64,000 nt of DNA from positions 1-64,000 of the forward strand of contig NZ_MLYP01000004.1 in NCBI RefSeq assembly GCF_001866645.1, given 5' to 3'. Below the pieces are notes generated by a model, which saw only the letters and a list, made by a program, of their open reading frames with translations, did not search any database and was not told the DNA's origin. Made by a program: the position numbers and the translations under genes. This DNA is from Streptomyces colonosanans (GTDB lineage Bacteria > Actinomycetota > Actinomycetes > Streptomycetales > Streptomycetaceae). Positions 17,776 to 26,765 of the stretch are shown here, piece after piece (within the stretch, counting starts at the first letter, position 1; every line of letters starts with the position of its first letter).

Positions 17776-17896
17776 TTGGCAAGGGTACCCAAGGCGCGTG
17801 AGACGCCGGGCCGTGCGCGTGACGGCTCCTCCTACTCGTCGTTAACCGCTACAGCAGGAGGGGCACCGGGACGGGCCGGCTGGGGGTAGACGGGCG

Positions 17897-18739
17897 ATGG
17901 TGGAGCGGCGGCAAGGTCGGACGGGCGCGGCGTTCGCCGCGGCGGTGGGAGTCCTGGTCTGCGGTGCCTCGGTCACGGGATGTTCGGGCAGCGGGGCCGC
18001 CGCCGAGGACGCGCGCCCGACCACCGACGCGGTAGGGACGCTCCACCGGGCCGCCGCGACCCTGGTACGGGAAGGCAGCTCCAAGGCCCGTACGTCGATG
18101 GAGATGGCCACCGGCGGCACCCGGGTCACCATTCGCGGCGATGGCGTGTACGACTTCCACGGCCGGCTCGGCCGGCTGACGGTGACCCTGCCGCGGGATC
18201 CCGCGGGTGCCGAGGAGCACCGCCCCATCACCGAACTGCTCGCCCCCGGCGCGCTGTTCATGAAGAACCGGGGCGCGGGCGTGCCGGCCGACAAATGGGT
18301 ACGGGTCGACACGGCCACGCTCTCCGACGGCAACCTCGTCACCGGCGGTGCCACCGACCCGTACGCGGCAGCCGAGTTGCTGCGCGGGGTGCGGAAGGCG
18401 ACGTACGTCGGGCAGACCGAGGTCGAAGGGACACCGGTGCGGCACTATCGCGGGATCGCCGACATCGGGCTCGCGGCGCGGAGCGCGTCCGCCGGGAACA
18501 AGGGGCCGTTGCGGGCGGCGGCGAAAGGGTTCGCCACGGCCGAGGTCCCCTTCGACGCCTACCTCGACGACCAGGGACGCATCCGCAAGCTCCGCCAGCG
18601 GTTCGGCTTCGTCAACGGCGAACGGAAGACCACGGTCGCGGTGACCTCGACGACCCTGCTGTACGGCTTCGGGGCCCCGGCCCGGGTGGTGCTCCCGGCG
18701 TCCGCGGACATCTTCGACGGAAAGATCGCGGAGCGGTGA
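17897..18739 (+). CDS. Lipoprotein, LppX/LprG-like fold suspected
   Basis: A 280-residue lipoprotein: signal peptide with lipobox VTGC (Cys 29), then a mature domain of mostly beta strands (TSMEMATGG, VYDFHGRLGRLTVTL, YLDDQGRIRKLRQRFGF). The pattern of repeated strand pairs and the final YGFGAPARVVLPA resemble the LppX/LprAFG family, which carries lipids in mycobacteria. The assignment to that family is moderate. It would sit on the outer face of the membrane. Confidence 0.75.
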   Translation: MVERRQGRTGAAFAAAVGVLVCGASVTGCSGSGAAAEDARPTTDAVGTLHRAAATLVREGSSKARTSMEMATGGTRVTIRGDGVYDFHGRLGRLTVTLPRDPAGAEEHRPITELLAPGALFMKNRGAGVPADKWVRVDTATLSDGNLVTGGATDPYAAAELLRGVRKATYVGQTEVEGTPVRHYRGIADIGLAARSASAGNKGPLRAAAKGFATAEVPFDAYLDDQGRIRKLRQRFGFVNGERKTTVAVTSTTLLYGFGAPARVVLPASADIFDGKIAER

Positions 18740-18869
18740 AGGGGACTGCCGGGCCGGGGGACGGGCCCGGAAGTGGCGCGGCTGAGGGGCTGGAAATGGT
18801 CCGTCCGTGCCATGCGCGGTGTGCGGGCCGCTCCCTACCCTAGGAGGTCGGTGACGGCAGAAAGAGGTG

Positions 18870-19046
18870 ATGCACGTGGCTCCGCTGGGCGGTACGGCAG
18901 TTCAGGACCACGTGGCCCTCGCCGAGATCGAGCTGTGCGGCGACCTGATCATCGCGGCGTCGGCCGCGATCGAGGACCGGCTCAGTCTGGAAAGCATCGA
19001 CGAGGTGCTGAGAGTGGCCGAGGAACGGGACCCCTCCGGCGACTGA
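18870..19046 (+). CDS. Small conserved acidic protein (58 aa)
   Basis: A 58-residue gene with good codon use and an AAGAGG ribosome site. The sequence is acidic and helical (VALAEIELCGDLIIAASAA then LSLESIDEVLRVAEE). The ATG at 18870 is close to the site; GTG at 18876 has better spacing (8 bases). I recall similar small proteins in other Streptomyces; the role is unknown. It converges on csoR. Confidence 0.7.
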   Translation: MHVAPLGGTAVQDHVALAEIELCGDLIIAASAAIEDRLSLESIDEVLRVAEERDPSGD

Positions 19047-19131
19047 GCCGTCGGCGTATCGCGCTGGTGCCCCGACAGACCACGCCTGCTTCAAGGGCAG
19101 ACGTCGCCTGCCGGGGCACCAGCCCGAGGCG

Positions 19132-19488
19132 TCACGTCCGCAGCAGCCGGCCGATCGCCTTCGTCGCCTCCTCCACCTTCGCGTCGATCTCCGACCCGCC
19201 CTTGAGTGCGGCGTCCGCGACGCAGTGGCGCAGATGCTCGTCGAGGAGCTGGAGCGCGAAGGACTGCAGCGCCTTCGTCGAGGCGGAGACCTGCGTGAGT
19301 ATGTCGATGCAGTACACGTCCTCGTCGACCATCCGCTGCAGCCCGCGGATCTGGCCCTCGATGCGGCGCAGCCGCTTGAGGTGCTCGTCCTTCTGGTGGT
19401 GGTAGCCGTGGATGCCGTGGTCGTGGTCGGTCATCACGGTCTCGGCGCCCTCGGAGGGCGCCGGCGCGCCGGCCTCGGTGGTCGTCAT
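19132..19488 (-). CDS. csoR: Copper-sensing repressor CsoR
   Basis: A 118-residue all-helical DUF156 repressor. The copper-ligand set is complete: Cys60 (VYC), His85 and Cys89 (EHLRHC) with the 25- and 4-residue spacings of known CsoR. The N-terminus has an extra His-rich stretch (DHDHGIHGYHH). CsoR binds DNA when copper-free and lets go on Cu(I). An operator-like palindrome lies upstream at 19573-19595, so autoregulation is expected. No copper exporter gene is next to it. Confidence 0.92.
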   Translation of the reverse strand: MTTTEAGAPAPSEGAETVMTDHDHGIHGYHHQKDEHLKRLRRIEGQIRGLQRMVDEDVYCIDILTQVSASTKALQSFALQLLDEHLRHCVADAALKGGSEIDAKVEEATKAIGRLLRT

Positions 19489-19572
19489 CGCGTCCTCCTG
19501 GAGATGGTTGCCCGGGGATACGGATCAGGACAGTGGACCAGCGGACGCGGATCCCACGCGCCGCGAAACGGA

Positions 19573-19595
19573 CATATACCCCCGACCGGTATATG
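19573..19595 (-). promoter_or_regulatory. CsoR operator (palindrome upstream of csoR)
   Basis: CATATACC-N7-GGTATATG, an 8-bp perfect inverted repeat whose spacer is C-rich (CCCGACC). It lies about 85 bp upstream of the csoR start. Published CsoR sites are G/C-tract palindromes flanked by TA-rich arms, which this resembles. Confidence 0.7.
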
Positions 19596-19769
19596 GTAAC
19601 GAACTTTTCCGGTGAGAGAGCCCTGGTCAACGAGGTCCGGCCACCGTCGTCCCGCCCCCGTGCCGACCACTTTGCTCGATGGGCGACACTGGAGGACGAC
19701 CCTTAGCCGTGGCCGGATGATGTGCTTAGCATCAGCCTGACCGAAACCGAAGCATCCTGAGGACCCCAC

Positions 19770-20390
19770 GTGCGCTTTCGTCTGACCCCCAGGGAGACGA
19801 GCTTCTACGACATGTTCGCCGCATCCGCGGACAACATCGTCACCGGTTCCAAACTCCTGATGGAACTGCTCGGGGCGGACACCTCCGACCGGGCCGAGAT
19901 CGCAGAGCGTATGCGGGCAGCGGAACACGCCGGTGACGACGCCACACACGCGATCTTCCACCAGCTGAACTCCTCGTTCATCACGCCGTTCGACCGTGAG
20001 GACATCTACTCCCTCGCATCGTCCCTGGACGACATCATGGACTTCATGGAGGAGGCCGTCGACCTGGTCGTCCTCTACAACGTCGAGGAACTGCCCAAGG
20101 GCGTCGCACAGCAGATCGAGGTCCTGGCGCGGGCGGCGGAGCTGACGGCCGAGGCGATGCCCAACCTCCGCACGATGGAGAACCTGACCGAGTACTGGAT
20201 CGAGGTGAACCGCCTGGAGAACCAGGCGGACCAGATCCACCGCAAGCTGCTCGCCCACCTCTTCAACGGCAAGTACGACGCGATCGAGGTCCTGAAGCTC
20301 AAGCAGATCGTGGACGTGCTGGAGGAGGCCGCGGACGCCTTCGAGCACGTGGCCAACACGGTGGAGACCATCGCGGTCAAGGAGTCCTGA
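19770..20390 (+). CDS. DUF47/PhoU-like accessory protein of Pit transporter
   Basis: A 206-residue all-helical PhoU-like protein of the DUF47 family (SADNIVTGSKLLMELL, ITPFDREDIYSLASSLDDIMDF). The D-R-E-D-I-Y and D-D-I-M-D motifs are the metal-binding acidic patches. DUF47 proteins are almost always paired with Pit transporters, as here, where the transporter starts 7 bp downstream. GTG start at 19770 with TGAGGA six bases before. It probably tunes phosphate uptake. Confidence 0.9.
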   Translation: MRFRLTPRETSFYDMFAASADNIVTGSKLLMELLGADTSDRAEIAERMRAAEHAGDDATHAIFHQLNSSFITPFDREDIYSLASSLDDIMDFMEEAVDLVVLYNVEELPKGVAQQIEVLARAAELTAEAMPNLRTMENLTEYWIEVNRLENQADQIHRKLLAHLFNGKYDAIEVLKLKQIVDVLEEAADAFEHVANTVETIAVKES

Positions 20391-20397
20391 GGCGTCC

Positions 20398-21396
20398 ATG
20401 GACACCTTTGCTTTGATCCTGACCATCCTGGTCGCGCTCTTCTTCACCTATACGAACGGCTTCCACGACTCCGCGAACGCGATCGCGACGTCGGTGTCGA
20501 CGCGCGCGCTGACGCCGCGGGCGGCGCTGGCGATGGCCGCGGCGATGAACCTCGCCGGTGCCTTCCTCGGCAGCGGGGTCGCGAAGACGGTCAGCGAGGG
20601 CCTGATCCAGACGCCCGAAGGCGGGAAGGGGATGGGAATCCTCTTCGCGGCGCTGGTCGGTGCCATCGTCTGGAACCTGGTCACGTGGTACTTCGGCCTG
20701 CCCTCGTCGTCGTCGCACGCGCTGTTCGGCGGCATGGTCGGCGCGGCGCTGGCCGGCGGTACGACGGTGTACTGGACCGGAGTCCTGGACAAGATCGTCA
20801 TCCCCATGTTCCTGTCCCCGGTGGTCGGCCTGATCGTCGGCTATCTGGTGATGACGGTGATCATGTGGCTCTTCCGGCGGGCCAATCCGCACAAGGCGAA
20901 GCGGGGCTTCCGTATAGCGCAGACGGTGTCGGCGGCCGGCATGGCGCTCGGCCACGGCCTCCAGGACGCGCAGAAGACGATGGGCATCGTGGTGATGGCG
21001 CTGGTCATCGCGGACGTCCAGGACTACGGGGATCCGATCCCGGTGTGGGTGAAGATCGTCTGTGCGGTGATGCTGTCGCTGGGCACGTACGCGGGCGGCT
21101 GGCGCATCATGCGCACGCTGGGCCGCAAGATCATCGAGCTGGACCCGCCGCAGGGCTTCGCGGCGGAGACGACGGGGGCGTCGATCATGTTCACGACGGC
21201 GTTCCTGTTCAAGGCGCCGATCTCCACGACCCATGTGATCACCTCGGCGATCATGGGCGTGGGCGCGACGAAGCGGTTGAACGCCGTGCGGTGGGGTGTC
21301 GCGAAGAACATCGTCCTGGGCTGGTTCATCACGATGCCGGCGGCGGCGATCGTGGCGGCGTGCGGGTTCTGGTTGATCAACCTGGCGTTCTTGTAG
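20398..21396 (+). CDS. pit: Low-affinity inorganic phosphate transporter (Pit)
   Basis: A 332-residue membrane protein of the PiT family. It has the two signature repeats: GFHDSANAIATSVSTRAL near the N-terminus and KAPISTTHVITSAIMGVG near the C-terminus, plus GLPSSSSHALFGG. Around ten transmembrane helices. It imports metal-phosphate by H+ symport. It forms an operon with the DUF47 gene. I believe the S. coelicolor counterpart is pitH1. The 120 bp after it hold a GC-rich run but no clear hairpin with tail. Confidence 0.92.
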   Translation: MDTFALILTILVALFFTYTNGFHDSANAIATSVSTRALTPRAALAMAAAMNLAGAFLGSGVAKTVSEGLIQTPEGGKGMGILFAALVGAIVWNLVTWYFGLPSSSSHALFGGMVGAALAGGTTVYWTGVLDKIVIPMFLSPVVGLIVGYLVMTVIMWLFRRANPHKAKRGFRIAQTVSAAGMALGHGLQDAQKTMGIVVMALVIADVQDYGDPIPVWVKIVCAVMLSLGTYAGGWRIMRTLGRKIIELDPPQGFAAETTGASIMFTTAFLFKAPISTTHVITSAIMGVGATKRLNAVRWGVAKNIVLGWFITMPAAAIVAACGFWLINLAFL

Positions 21397-21516
21397 AAAC
21401 GTCGGCGGCGCAGGTGCCGCCCGGAGGAAGCCGCGCCCCCGGGGCGTCCCGGACCCGGGGCCCCGGGGGCCGTCGTTTCAAGATGCGGTGGTCGCCGGCG
21501 CGACAAGACTGGACCT

Positions 21517-21717
21517 ATGACTACCAAGGCACTCCTCGAAGGCGGACCGGACGATCTGGCGGGCACGCTCGTGCCGGTCGTCCCTCCGGGACAAGAGCTG
21601 AAGATTCCTCACCGCGGCGGATACGAGCACTACAAGGTCACGTCGCGCCACGAGGACAGCCAGGAGGGTCGGGTCACCGTCTACCAGTGGTGGGAACGCA
21701 CCGAAGTCGCCGAATGA
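21517..21717 (+). CDS. DUF5988-like small protein
   Basis: A 66-residue protein with the pattern ALLEGGPDDL, KIPHRGGYEHYKVTSR, YQWWERTEVAE, which I recognise as the streptomycete DUF5988 family. It is soluble, with a Trp pair near the C-terminus. The function is unknown. It stands alone and is closed by a strong terminator 5 bp after the stop. Confidence 0.75.
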   Translation: MTTKALLEGGPDDLAGTLVPVVPPGQELKIPHRGGYEHYKVTSRHEDSQEGRVTVYQWWERTEVAE

Positions 21718-21721
21718 GAGC

Positions 21722-21752
21722 GGGCCCGCCCCCGGGACACGGGGGCGGGCCC
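21722..21752. terminator. Strong terminator between convergent genes
   Basis: A 13-bp perfect stem GGGCCCGCCCCCG / CGGGGGCGGGCCC with a 5-base loop, followed by TCTTCTTCCT. It ends the DUF5988-like gene and may also stop readthrough from the pst operon. Confidence 0.85.
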
Positions 21753-21806
21753 TCTTCTTCCTCGCGGTGGCACCGCCATGCAGCACCGCGAGGGGTCATC
21801 AGCAGC

Positions 21807-22583
<777 letters not shown>

Positions 22584-22687
22584 GACTACTTCACTTCCAA
22601 AGTCTGATGGGTGGTGCTGTGGCCGGCGCGGCGGCAGCCGCACATCAATGCCTCAGCGACCGGTCGCGCGGCGGTTGCCGCAGGTCG

Positions 22688-23740
22688 TCAGCGCGGTGCC
22701 TTCCAGCGGGCGATACCGCGAGCCACCAGGTTGAGGATCATCACGAATGCGATCAGCGTGAGCGATGCCGCCCAGGCGCGGTCGTACGCCGCGTTGGCGC
22801 CCGCGCTGTTCGAGTACTGCTGGTAGATGTACAGCGGCAGCGACGCCTGCGCACCTTCGAAGGGGTTGGCGTTGATGAACTGGTTGCCGAACACGAGCAG
22901 CAGCACCGGCGCGGTCTCGCCGGCGATACGGGCGATCGCCAGCATGATGCCGGTGGTGATGCCGCCGATGGAGGTCGGCAGGACCACCTTCAGGATGGTG
23001 CGCCACTTGGGCACGCCGAGCGCCAGGGACGCCTCGCGCAGCTCGTTCGGGACGAGCTTGAGCATCTCTTCCGTGGAGCGGACCACGACCGGCATCATCA
23101 GGATGGCCAGGGCGAGCGATCCGGCGAAGCCGAACGGCTGCATGTCGAGCATCAGCATCAGGCTGAGGATGAACAGGCCGGCGACGATCGACGGGATGCC
23201 GGTCATCACGTCGACGAAGAAGGTGACGGCCTTGGCGAGCCTGCCGCGGCCGTATTCCACCAGGTAGATCGCGGTGAGCACGCCGATCGGCGCGCCGATC
23301 AGGGTGGCGAGGCCGACCTGCTCCAGGCTGCCGAGGATGGCGTGGTAGATGCCGCCGCCCGGCTGGGAGTCGGCGACCACACCCATCGAGTGGGTCAGGA
23401 AGTAGACGTCGAGGACCTTCACACCGCGCTGCACGGTCACCCAGATCAGGGAGACCAGCGGCACCACGGCGAGCAGGAAGGCGACCCACACGAGAGAGGT
23501 CGCGACACGGTCCTTGGCCTGGCGGCGGCCCTCGACGCGCGCGGCGATGCCGTACGTGGCGAGGACGAAGAGGATGGCGGCGATCACGCCCCACTGGACG
23601 CGGCTGTGCAGTCCGGCGGCGGCCCCGATGCCGATCGCGGCGGCGATCGAGCCGGCGGCGATGGCCCAGGGGGACCACGAGGGGAGGCGGGCGCCGCGCA
23701 GCGTGCTGGGGCGCTTGTGGGCGACGGCTGCGGTGCTCAT
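22688..23740 (-). CDS. pstA: Phosphate ABC transporter permease PstA
   Basis: A 350-residue membrane permease with the permease EAA-like loop (NELREASLALGVPKWRTILK). About 100 extra N-terminal residues with two helices precede the conserved region, as in other actinobacterial PstA. The ATG overlaps the pstC stop (ATGA). It forms the membrane channel with PstC. Confidence 0.93.
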   Translation of the reverse strand: MSTAAVAHKRPSTLRGARLPSWSPWAIAAGSIAAAIGIGAAAGLHSRVQWGVIAAILFVLATYGIAARVEGRRQAKDRVATSLVWVAFLLAVVPLVSLIWVTVQRGVKVLDVYFLTHSMGVVADSQPGGGIYHAILGSLEQVGLATLIGAPIGVLTAIYLVEYGRGRLAKAVTFFVDVMTGIPSIVAGLFILSLMLMLDMQPFGFAGSLALAILMMPVVVRSTEEMLKLVPNELREASLALGVPKWRTILKVVLPTSIGGITTGIMLAIARIAGETAPVLLLVFGNQFINANPFEGAQASLPLYIYQQYSNSAGANAAYDRAWAASLTLIAFVMILNLVARGIARWKAPR

Positions 23741-24744
23741 GCGTTGGCCCCCGAGTATTCCTTGCGGCGGGCGATGATCATGCGGGCCGCGCCGTTGACC
23801 AGCAGGGTGATGACGAACAGGACCAGACCGGAGGCGATCAGCGCGTCACGGCCGTACTCCGTCGCCTCGCTGAACTTGCTGGCGATGTTCTGGGCGAAGG
23901 TTCCGCCGCCCGGGTTGAGCAGGCTGCCGTGGATGAGGAAGTCCGGGGAGAGCACGGTGGCGACGGCCATCGTCTCGCCGAGCGCACGGCCAAGGCCCAG
24001 CATGGAGGCGGAGACGACGCCGGAGCGGCCGAAGGGCAGCACGGCCATCCGGACGACCTCCCAGCGCGTGGCGCCGAGGGCCAGGGCCGCCTCCTCGTGC
24101 ATCCGCGGGACCTGGCGGAAGACCTCGCGGCTCACATTGGTGATGATCGGAAGGATCATGATCGCGAGCAGGATGCCGACGGTGAGCATCGAGCGGGGGG
24201 CACCGCCGTCCCAGGAGAAGATGCCGGTCCAGCCGAGGTAGTCGTTCAGCCAGCTGAAGAGGCCGTTCAGGTTCGGTACGAGGACCAGGGCGCCCCACAG
24301 GCCGTAGACGATGGACGGCACGGCGGCGAGCAGGTCGATCACGTACCCGATGGGGCCGGACACCCGGCGCGGGGCGTAGTGCGTGAGGAAGAGCGCGATG
24401 GCGACCGCGATCGGAACCGCGATGACCATGGCGACGACCGAGGAGACCACCGTGCCGAAGGCCAGTACGGCGATGCCGAAGACCGGCGGGTTGAGGTTCG
24501 TGTTCCACTCGAAGGTGGTCAGGAAGTTCCCGTGGTCCTTGCTGATGGCCAGGGACGCACGGTAGGCGAGGAAGACCGCGATCGCGGCCATGATCACCAG
24601 CAGCAGGATGCCCGCTCCGCGGGAGAGGCCGAGGAAGATCCGGTCTCCGGGGCGGGTGGCGCTGTGGGACGTGCGCTTCCGCCCGGCCGCGGAAGGCCGC
24701 GGAGCGGGGGGAGGTGCTTGTGTGTTGCGTGTAGTTATGTCCAT
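23737..24744 (-). CDS. pstC: Phosphate ABC transporter permease PstC
   Basis: A 335-residue permease with six main helices and the EAA loop (MHEEAALALGATRWEVVRMAVL). The N-terminal 35 residues are polar and Pro/Arg-rich. GGAGAACCCG precedes the ATG. A strong hairpin lies in the 104-bp gap from pstS, which would lower expression relative to the binding protein. Confidence 0.93.
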   Translation of the reverse strand: MDITTRNTQAPPPAPRPSAAGRKRTSHSATRPGDRIFLGLSRGAGILLLVIMAAIAVFLAYRASLAISKDHGNFLTTFEWNTNLNPPVFGIAVLAFGTVVSSVVAMVIAVPIAVAIALFLTHYAPRRVSGPIGYVIDLLAAVPSIVYGLWGALVLVPNLNGLFSWLNDYLGWTGIFSWDGGAPRSMLTVGILLAIMILPIITNVSREVFRQVPRMHEEAALALGATRWEVVRMAVLPFGRSGVVSASMLGLGRALGETMAVATVLSPDFLIHGSLLNPGGGTFAQNIASKFSEATEYGRDALIASGLVLFVITLLVNGAARMIIARRKEYSGANA

Positions 24745-24807
24745 CGGGTTCTCCGGTCTGCGGAGCCACGCGCGGTGTGCGGCTCCTGGCGGCGGTGCAC
24801 CGGACGA

Positions 24808-24840
24808 TGCGGTCCGGTCCCGCGGGGGGACCGGACCGCA
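24808..24840 (-). terminator. Intergenic hairpin between pstS and pstC
   Basis: A 13-bp perfect stem TGCGGTCCGGTCC / GGACCGGACCGCA with a 7-base loop, a few bases after the pstS stop. It has no T tract, so partial termination or 3'-end protection of pstS mRNA is likely. Confidence 0.7.
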
Positions 24841-24848
24841 CTCTCATG

Positions 24849-25982
24849 TCAGCTCAGGCCCTCGATGGTGGTGCGGACCTTGGAGATGATGTCGTCGGGG
24901 ATCGGGGCGTAGTTGTTCTGGCTCAGGACGGCCTGGCCGTCCGTGCTCGCGATGTAGCGCAGGAAGGCCTTGGTGGCGGGCAGGGTGTCCGCCTTGTTGC
25001 CCTTGTCGCAGGCGATCTCGTAGGTGACCAGGACGATCGGGTAGGCGCCGTCGGCCTTGGTGCCGTAGTTCAGCTTGAGCGAGAGGTCCTTGCCGGTGCC
25101 GACGACCTTGGCGTCCGCGATGGCCTTGGTGGCGTTGTCGACGGTGGCCTTGACCGGGGTGGAGGCGCCCGTGTCGATGGAGACCGTGGACATGTCCTTG
25201 GCGTACGACAGCTCGAAGTAGCCGATGGCGCCGGCGGTCTGCTTGACCTGCGCGGCCACACCCGAGGACTGCGGAGCGGACTGGCCGCCCTTGGCCTGCC
25301 AGGCCTTGCCGCCGTCGTACTTGCCCCAGACGGACGGGGCCGCGGCCTTCAGGTACTTGGTGAAGTTGTCCGTGGTGCCGGACTCGTCCGAACGGTGGAA
25401 CGCCTGGATCTTGGTGGAGGGCAGCTTGGCGCCCGGGTTCAGCTTCTGGATCGCCTTGTCGTTCCAGGTCGTGATCTGGCTGTCGAAGATCTTGGCCAGG
25501 GTGTCGGCGTCCAGCACCAGGTTGTCGACGCCCGGCAGGTTGTAGCCGACGGCGATCGGGCCGCCGACCATCGGGAGGTCGATGCCCTGGCCGCCGGAGC
25601 AGACCTTCTTGGAGGCCGCGACCTCTTCGGGCTTCAGCGCGGAGTCCGAACCGGCGAAGGCGACCTGGCCCTGGGTGAACGCGGTGACGCCGGCGCCGGA
25701 GCCCTGGCCCTTGTAGTTGACCTGCACGCCGGAGCAGGCCTGGGAGAACTGCGCCACCCAGGCGTCGATCGCGTTCTTCTGCGCCGAGGAGCCGTCGGCG
25801 AGCAGCTGGCCCTTGGCGTTGTCGCACTTGGCCGAGTTCGCCGCCGACGACGACGAGGAGGAGGCGGAGCTGTCGCTCTTCTTGCCCGTGTCGTCGGAGC
25901 CGCACGCCGTGAGGGCCAGGGCGCCGGAGACCGCGAGAGCACCGAGGGTGAGGGCCCGCCGGTTCATGCGCTGAAGCTTCAC
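24849..25982 (-). CDS. pstS: Phosphate-binding lipoprotein PstS
   Basis: A 377-residue lipoprotein: signal peptide with lipobox LTAC (Cys 27), a Ser-rich linker, then a periplasmic-binding-type fold with phosphate-binding segments (DGSSAQKNA, AFAGSDSALK, FHRSDESGTTDNFTKYL). GTG start at 25982 with AAGGA ten bases upstream. It captures phosphate for PstCAB and is known as a main PhoP target in Streptomyces. The PHO box is seen upstream. Confidence 0.95.
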   Translation of the reverse strand: MKLQRMNRRALTLGALAVSGALALTACGSDDTGKKSDSSASSSSSSAANSAKCDNAKGQLLADGSSAQKNAIDAWVAQFSQACSGVQVNYKGQGSGAGVTAFTQGQVAFAGSDSALKPEEVAASKKVCSGGQGIDLPMVGGPIAVGYNLPGVDNLVLDADTLAKIFDSQITTWNDKAIQKLNPGAKLPSTKIQAFHRSDESGTTDNFTKYLKAAAPSVWGKYDGGKAWQAKGGQSAPQSSGVAAQVKQTAGAIGYFELSYAKDMSTVSIDTGASTPVKATVDNATKAIADAKVVGTGKDLSLKLNYGTKADGAYPIVLVTYEIACDKGNKADTLPATKAFLRYIASTDGQAVLSQNNYAPIPDDIISKVRTTIEGLS

Positions 25983-26086
25983 TTTCGGGAGTTCCTTCCA
26001 GGAGCCGCCGTCCTGATCGGCGGCGTGCGAAGTGTGGGTGACGGCGGACGCGCACTCGAGGCCGCGCCCTCCCTCAGGTAAGGCCG

Positions 26087-26141
26087 AAATTAGGCAGAAC
26101 AGGTGAAGGCGCCTACGGCCGCAAGTGAACGGAGGGTGAAC
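26087..26141 (-). promoter_or_regulatory. PHO box and promoter of pstS
   Basis: On the minus strand four 11-base units follow each other: GTTCACCCTCC (26131-26141), GTTCACTTGCG (26120-26130), GCCGTAGGCGC (26109-26119, decayed) and CTTCACCTGTT (26098-26108). The first two match the PhoP direct-repeat unit of Streptomyces. TAATTT at 26087-26092 is a likely -10 element. The rest of 25983-26277 is leader and spacer. Confidence 0.85.
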
Positions 26142-26277
26142 CCCTGCGGACGGTGTGGTGAGGTCACGGAACGCTTACGGATCGGACACGAGGGCATTCC
26201 ACTGAGCTGAGTCGGGACGGGCGTACGGCCTGCGGGTTTCGGTCGGGTGCGGCGTTGTTGCGGCTGAGCGCGCGGCG

Positions 26278-26303
26278 GCCCCGCGCCTTCTGGGGCGCGG
26301 GGC
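26278..26303 (-). terminator. Terminator of the ppk-CHAD-Nudix operon
   Basis: A 10-bp stem GCCCCGCGCC / GGCGCGGGGC with a 6-base loop directly after the Nudix gene's stop codon. Confidence 0.7.
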
Positions 26304-26708
26304 TTATATCGGGTTCAGGAGGATATCTACCAGTTCGCGGTCGCGAGGCTGGGTGAGGCGGGTCCGGGTCGCGGCCGGCGGGAGCCACAGGATCCGGTCG
26401 ACCTCGCGGTTGGGGGTGAAGGAGCCGCCGCTCGCCTCGGCCGCCCAGTAGTGGACCTGCTTGGGGCGTCCGTACGCCTCGTAGTGGACGGTGGGCAGAC
26501 GCACGCCGGGCACGGCGGTGTACCCCGTCTCCTCCGCCACCTCCCGCAGCGCACCGGCGAGCGCGTCCTCGCCGGGCTTGAGCTTGCCCTTCGGATGGGA
26601 CCAGTCGTCGTACTTCGGCCGGTGGACCAGGCAGATCTCCAGCGCGCCGTCGACGGGGGAGCGGCGCCACAGGACACAGCCCGCGGCGCGGATGGCGTCG
26701 TCGCTCAT
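26304..26708 (-). CDS. Nudix hydrolase (MutT1-like N-terminal domain)
   Basis: A 134-residue Nudix protein with a full Nudix box: G-x5-E, then REVAEETGY (GKLKPGEDALAGALREVAEE across about 43-62). It hydrolyses nucleoside diphosphates linked to another group; the start (AAGCVLWRR) and its neighbourhood recall the ppk-linked MutT1 family of actinobacteria. It is the third gene after ppk and CHAD, so polyphosphate or (di)nucleoside polyphosphate metabolism is the likely setting. Confidence 0.88.
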   Translation of the reverse strand: MSDDAIRAAGCVLWRRSPVDGALEICLVHRPKYDDWSHPKGKLKPGEDALAGALREVAEETGYTAVPGVRLPTVHYEAYGRPKQVHYWAAEASGGSFTPNREVDRILWLPPAATRTRLTQPRDRELVDILLNPI

Positions 26709-26765
26709 CGGGTGCTCACGGCTCCTTTCCCGTGGCCGCGGCGCGCCGTGCCGCCGTACGGGCGC

